DNA of 64,000 nucleotides, taken from assembly GCF_004004555.2 (NCBI RefSeq), contig NZ_SACP01000030.1:1-64000 (forward strand), written 5' to 3'. This document shows, in pieces, positions 60,630 to 64,000 of this stretch (within the stretch, counting starts at the first letter, position 1; each line of letters opens with the position of its first letter). The position numbers and the translations under genes were made by a program. Under the pieces are notes generated by a model. It ran no database searches, was not told the origin of the DNA, and was given only the letters and a program-made list of their open reading frames with translations. The DNA comes from Methylobacterium oryzihabitans. Its GTDB lineage: Bacteria; Pseudomonadota; Alphaproteobacteria; Rhizobiales; Beijerinckiaceae.

Positions 60630-61746
60630 TCTCGCCCTCGACGTCGAGGACATCCTGGCTTCCCTGCGCCCGTGGATCGAGTGCGAGAGCCCCACCCACG
60701 ACGCCGCCGCGGTCGACCGGATGATGGCGCTCGCCGCCCGCGACCTCGCAGTGGCCGGCGCCGCGGTCGAGATCATCCCCGGGCGGATGGGTCTCGGCGG
60801 CTGCGTACGGGCGCGGTTCCCGCATCCGCGCCGCGACGAACCCGGCATCCTGATCCTCGGCCACATGGACACGGTGCATCCGGTCGGGACGCTAGCGGCG
60901 CTGCCGTGGCGGCGCGACGGCGGGGTCGTGTACGGCCCCGGCATCGTCGACATGAAGGGCGGCAACCTGATCGCCCTCGAGGCGATCCGGGCGCTGATCC
61001 GCGCCGGGCTGACGACGCCCTTGCCGGTGACGGTGCTATTCACCTCCGACGAGGAGATCGGCAGCCCGGCGACCCGCGACCTGATCGAGGCCGAGGCGAA
61101 GCGCCACCGCGTCGTGCTGGTGCCCGAGCCCGGCCACCAGGACGGCGGCGTCGTCACCGGCCGCTACGCCATCGCGCGCTTCGACCTGGAGGCGGTGGGC
61201 CGCCCGAGCCATGCCGGCTCGACGCCGGGCGCCGGCCGCTCGGCGATCCGCGCGATGGCCCGCAAGGTGCTGGAGATCGACGGGATGTCCGGCGAGGACT
61301 GCACCTTCAGCGTCGGCATCGTCCAGGGCGGGCAATGGGTGAACTGCGTCGCGACCACCTGCCGGGGGCAGGCGCTGAGCATGGCCAAGCGCCAGGACGA
61401 CCTCGACCGCGGCGTCGCCCGGATGCTGGCGCTCTCCGGCACCGAGGACGACGTGCGCTTCACGGTGACCCGCGGCGTCACCCGCCCGGTCTGGGAGCCG
61501 GATGCCGGCACGATGGCGCTCTACGACCTCGCCGGCCGGATCGCAGCCGATCTCGGCATCCCGCTGCCCCACCGCAGCGCCGGCGGCGGCTCGGACGGCA
61601 ACTTCACCGGGGCACTCGGCATCCCGACCCTCGACGGCCTCGGGGTGATCGGCCGCGGCTACCACACCCTGGAAGAGCACGTCGACGTGGCGAGCCTGCT
61701 GCCGCGCACCCGCCTGCTCGCCGGGCTGATGATGGGGGTGGAGTGA
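60586..61746 (+). CDS. M20-family metallopeptidase/amidohydrolase
   Basis: The 386-residue di-zinc enzyme has ILGHMDTVHPVGT (His and catalytic Asp), YGPGIVDMKGG (bridging Asp), TSDEEIGS (catalytic Glu) and PHRSAGGGSDGNFTG. Members include glutamate carboxypeptidase and amino-acid deacylases. The ATG at 60586 overlaps the M81 stop; two more ATGs follow in the repeat and could be used. The operon suggests breakdown of a peptide or amide with an acyl part, which is inference. Confidence 0.9.
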   Translation: MTPSGMNPSGMNPSGLALDVEDILASLRPWIECESPTHDAAAVDRMMALAARDLAVAGAAVEIIPGRMGLGGCVRARFPHPRRDEPGILILGHMDTVHPVGTLAALPWRRDGGVVYGPGIVDMKGGNLIALEAIRALIRAGLTTPLPVTVLFTSDEEIGSPATRDLIEAEAKRHRVVLVPEPGHQDGGVVTGRYAIARFDLEAVGRPSHAGSTPGAGRSAIRAMARKVLEIDGMSGEDCTFSVGIVQGGQWVNCVATTCRGQALSMAKRQDDLDRGVARMLALSGTEDDVRFTVTRGVTRPVWEPDAGTMALYDLAGRIAADLGIPLPHRSAGGGSDGNFTGALGIPTLDGLGVIGRGYHTLEEHVDVASLLPRTRLLAGLMMGVE

Positions 61747-61756
61747 GGTCCCGGCC

Positions 61757-62470
61757 TCACGGCCCCGTCACGATCGGGATCTCCTCGGCGATCGTGACCT
61801 CCTCGGGCCTGACCCGGCAGGCATAGGCGCGGGTCTCGACCCCGGCGGCGCGGGCGCGGCGGAAGGCGGCGGCGAAGGCCGGGTCGAGGTCGCCGGCGAC
61901 GTCGAAGGCGGCGGCGCGCATCTGCACCACCACGACGAGGAGCGACCGGCCGCCGCTCCGCACGACCTCGGCGAGCTCGTCCATGTGGCGGGCGCTGCGG
62001 GCGGCCTTGCAGTCGGGAAACTCGGCGAGGCCCGCGCGGCGCATCAGGTGGCAGTTCTTCACCTCGACGTGGCACGGGCCGGCCGGCCCGTCGGCGAGGA
62101 AGTCGACCCGGCTCGCCCGGCCGTAGGCGACCTCCGGCCGCAGCGAGGTCGCGCCGGCGAGCGGCGCCAGCCGGCCGTCGCGAAACGCCTCGGCGACGAG
62201 GTGGTTGGGGCGCGCGGTGTTGATCCCGACCCATTGCGGCCCGCCGGGCAGGTCGGCCTCGACCAGTTCCCACGACCACGCCAGCTTGCGGGCCGGGTTG
62301 GTGGAGGCCGAGAGCAGGACCCGGCTGCCCTCGGCGGCGAGCCCGAGCATCGCCCCCGGATTGGCGCAATGCGCGGTGACGACGGACCCGTCGGCGAGCC
62401 GGACGTCGGCGAGGAAGCGCTTGTAGCGGCGCAGCAGCCGCGCCTCGGTCAGGGGTGCGGCGAAACGCAT
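61757..62470 (-). CDS. sfsA: Sugar fermentation stimulation protein SfsA
   Basis: The 237-residue protein has RRYKRFLADV and AHCANPGAMLGL near the N-terminus, with RPNHLVAEAF, ASRVDFLADGPAG, VEVKNCHLMRR and AEFPDCKAARSARHMDEL later. The family has a nuclease-like fold; the function is unclear. The ATG at 62470 is chosen as similarity begins with FAAPL. It converges with the M20 gene with 10 bp between stops. Confidence 0.92.
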   Translation of the reverse strand: MRFAAPLTEARLLRRYKRFLADVRLADGSVVTAHCANPGAMLGLAAEGSRVLLSASTNPARKLAWSWELVEADLPGGPQWVGINTARPNHLVAEAFRDGRLAPLAGATSLRPEVAYGRASRVDFLADGPAGPCHVEVKNCHLMRRAGLAEFPDCKAARSARHMDELAEVVRSGGRSLLVVVVQMRAAAFDVAGDLDPAFAAAFRRARAAGVETRAYACRVRPEEVTIAEEIPIVTGP

Positions 62471-62626
62471 GGGGCGGGCGACACGGACATGCGCCGCCAT
62501 AGCAGCGCGCACGGGTCAGGTCACGCTTGAGCCGGAGCGGTGCGGGCGATAGATGCCCGTCAGCCGGCTCGCGATCGGCGCGCCCGCAGGACGCGGCGCA
62601 GGCGGGGGCCGCGGAGGCGAGACCCG

Positions 62627-63379
62627 ATGAGCGATGCCAGCCCCTCCCCCGTCACGGCCGCGATCCTCGTCATCGGCGACGAGATCCTGTCGGGCCGGAC
62701 CAAGGACAAGAACATCGGCTACATCGCCGAGTACCTGACCAATTCCGGCATCGAGCTGCGCGAGGTCCGGGTCGTGCCGGACGTCGAGGAGGAGATCGTC
62801 GCGGCGCTGAACGCCCTGCGCGCCCGCTACACCTACCTGTTCACCACCGGCGGCATCGGCCCGACCCACGACGACATCACCGCCGACTGCGTCGCCAAGG
62901 CGTTCGGCGTCGGGATCGCGGTCGATCCGCGGGCGCGGGCGATGCTGCTGGAGCGGATCGCGGAGGCCGACCTCAACGAGGCGCGCCTGCGCATGGCCCG
63001 CATCCCGGACGGGGCCGAGCTGATCGAGAACCCGATCTCGAAGGCGCCGGGCTTCATGCTCGGCAACGTGATCGTGATGGCGGGCGTGCCGTCGATCATG
63101 CAGGCGATGCTCGACAACGTCGCGCCGCGGCTCACCACCGGCGCCCGGGTGGCGGCCGAGACGATCGAGGCCGGCAACCTCCCCGAGGGGCTCTATGCCG
63201 GCGAGCTGGCCGAGGTCGCCAAGAGCCATCCGGGCGTGTCGATCGGGTCCTACCCGTCGATGACCCCGGCCGGCTTCCGCAACCAGATCGTCGTGCGCGG
63301 CCGCGATCCCGAGACCCTGGCGCAGGCCCGCGCCGCGGTCGCGGACCTCGTCGCCCGCCTGCAATCCGCCCGCACCTGA
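62627..63379 (+). CDS. CinA-like molybdopterin-binding protein
   Basis: The 250-residue protein has the MoCF-fold: AILVIGDEILSGRTKDKN, LFTTGGIGPTHDD and ISKAPGFMLGNVIVMAGVPSIMQAML. Such proteins resemble the N-terminal half of CinA and MoeA-type domains; CinA's C-terminal amidase half is missing. It may work in cofactor repair. The ATG at 62627 follows GCGGAGGCGAG. The next gene starts 14 bp later, so the two form an operon. Confidence 0.88.
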   Translation: MSDASPSPVTAAILVIGDEILSGRTKDKNIGYIAEYLTNSGIELREVRVVPDVEEEIVAALNALRARYTYLFTTGGIGPTHDDITADCVAKAFGVGIAVDPRARAMLLERIAEADLNEARLRMARIPDGAELIENPISKAPGFMLGNVIVMAGVPSIMQAMLDNVAPRLTTGARVAAETIEAGNLPEGLYAGELAEVAKSHPGVSIGSYPSMTPAGFRNQIVVRGRDPETLAQARAAVADLVARLQSART

Positions 63380-63393
63380 GGATCGTCTTCGCG

Positions 63394-63900
63394 ATGAGCG
63401 CACCGGCCGAGAAAGCCTTTCCGGTCTCCTGGGACCAGTTCCACCGCGACGCCCGGGCGCTCGCCTGGCGCCTCGCCTCGGCCGGGCCGTTCGAGGCCAT
63501 CGTTTGCATCACCCGCGGCGGGCTGGTGCCGGCGGCGATCGTGGCGCGCGAGCTCGGCATCCGCCTGATCGAGACGGTCTGCATCGCGAGCTACCACGAC
63601 TACGACGCCCAGGGCGCGCTCACGGTGCTGAAGGATGTGGCGCCGGGCATCCGCGCCCTCGGCGACGGCACCGGCCGCGGCGTGCTGGTCCTCGACGACC
63701 TCACCGACACCGGCAAGACCGCCCAGGTGGTGCGCGAGATGCTGCCGAACGCGCATTTCGCCACCGTCTACGCCAAGCCGGCCGGGCGGCCCCTGATCGA
63801 CACCTTCGTCACCGAGGTGAGCCAGGACACCTGGATCTACTTCCCGTGGGACATGGGGCTGGCCTATCAGGCGCCGCTCAACCCGGGCACGGCGGGGTGA
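63394..63900 (+). CDS. gpt: Xanthine phosphoribosyltransferase
   Basis: The 168-residue enzyme recycles xanthine and guanine with PRPP. It has FEAIVCITRGGLVPAAIVAREL near residue 33 and the PRPP motif VLVLDDLTDTGKTAQVV. The ending YFPWDMGLAYQAP is typical of Gpt. It follows the CinA-like gene closely. Confidence 0.93.
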   Translation: MSAPAEKAFPVSWDQFHRDARALAWRLASAGPFEAIVCITRGGLVPAAIVARELGIRLIETVCIASYHDYDAQGALTVLKDVAPGIRALGDGTGRGVLVLDDLTDTGKTAQVVREMLPNAHFATVYAKPAGRPLIDTFVTEVSQDTWIYFPWDMGLAYQAPLNPGTAG

Positions 63901-63938
63901 GGGGAGCGGGGACCGCCCGCTCGCCGATCGGGGTGGCC

Positions 63939-64000
63939 CTACGCCGCCCGCACCGTGGCGAGGAAGCGGTCGACCTCGGTACCGAGATGGCCAGCCTGAT
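63939..64000 (-). CDS. C-terminal end of a methyl-accepting chemotaxis protein (cut by window)
   Basis: Only the last 19 codons and stop lie in the window. They read QAGHLGTEVDRFLATVRAA, which matches the tail of chemoreceptors and shares the final FLATVRAA with the MCP at 55040-57187. The rest lies beyond the window. Confidence 0.7.
   Translation of the reverse strand, partial: QAGHLGTEVDRFLATVRAA

Overview
The window is one continuous stretch of very GC-rich bacterial chromosome, roughly 70% GC with third codon positions almost always G or C. Protein families and gene order point to an alphaproteobacterium of the Rhizobiales, most likely Methylobacterium or Methylorubrum. Supporting signs are a CarB with long internal insertions, CpdR, the EcfG/NepR stress sigma factor family, an OMP25-like plus OprB porin, the trpD-trpC-moaC-moeA cluster, DUF5872 and CsbD proteins, and many palindromic intergenic repeats. 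The assignment is inference; there is no rRNA. Coding density is high, and there is no prophage, insertion sequence or CRISPR array.

Layout. 1-4.5 kb: a PP2C/SpoIIE phosphatase cut by the window edge, ribosomal protein L19, a GtrA protein, an SDR enzyme and a PrlF-YhaV toxin-antitoxin pair. 4.7-12.4 kb: carB, greA, an exported protein, argC, a DUF5872 protein, and rplM-rpsI. 12.5-21.4 kb: thioesterase, enoyl-CoA hydratase, an RTX metalloprotease, then trpG-trpD-trpC-moaC-moeA and a cell wall hydrolase. 21.6-29 kb: tRNA-Thr, an unknown exported protein, a nucleoside transporter, a two-barrel porin, rpmJ, a TPR protein and an alpha/beta hydrolase. 29-34.7 kb: succinate dehydrogenase sdhC-sdhD-sdhA-[methyltransferase]-sdhB and a divergent LysR regulator. 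34.8-39.8 kb: minC with an acidic hypothetical protein, DUF533, a superfamily 2 helicase and a BrnT-BrnA toxin-antitoxin pair. 39.8-46.4 kb: M23 peptidase, cupredoxin-like protein, Lrp regulator divergent from hppD, glutaredoxin, cpdR, N-formylglutamate amidohydrolase and a CitE-like lyase. 46.4-52.2 kb: pstS-pstC-pstA-pstB-phoU-phoB behind a Pho box. 52.2-55 kb: a stress cluster (CsbD with an EcfG-type promoter, a NepR-EcfG fusion, a NepR-like gene) and a 1-kb region of repeats. 55-64 kb: a chemoreceptor, an acyl-CoA ligase/M81/M20 operon, sfsA, a CinA-like protein, a phosphoribosyltransferase and the tail of a second chemoreceptor.

The most unusual points are these. A sigma factor of the EcfG type carries a NepR-like anti-sigma segment in the same reading frame, with a second NepR-like gene converging on it. 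A methyltransferase gene sits between sdhA and sdhB. Short tandem duplications cover the last codons and stop of sdhA and of pstA, and the start codon of the M20 peptidase gene. Several families of intergenic palindromes are present, one copy apparently flanked by an 8-bp direct repeat.
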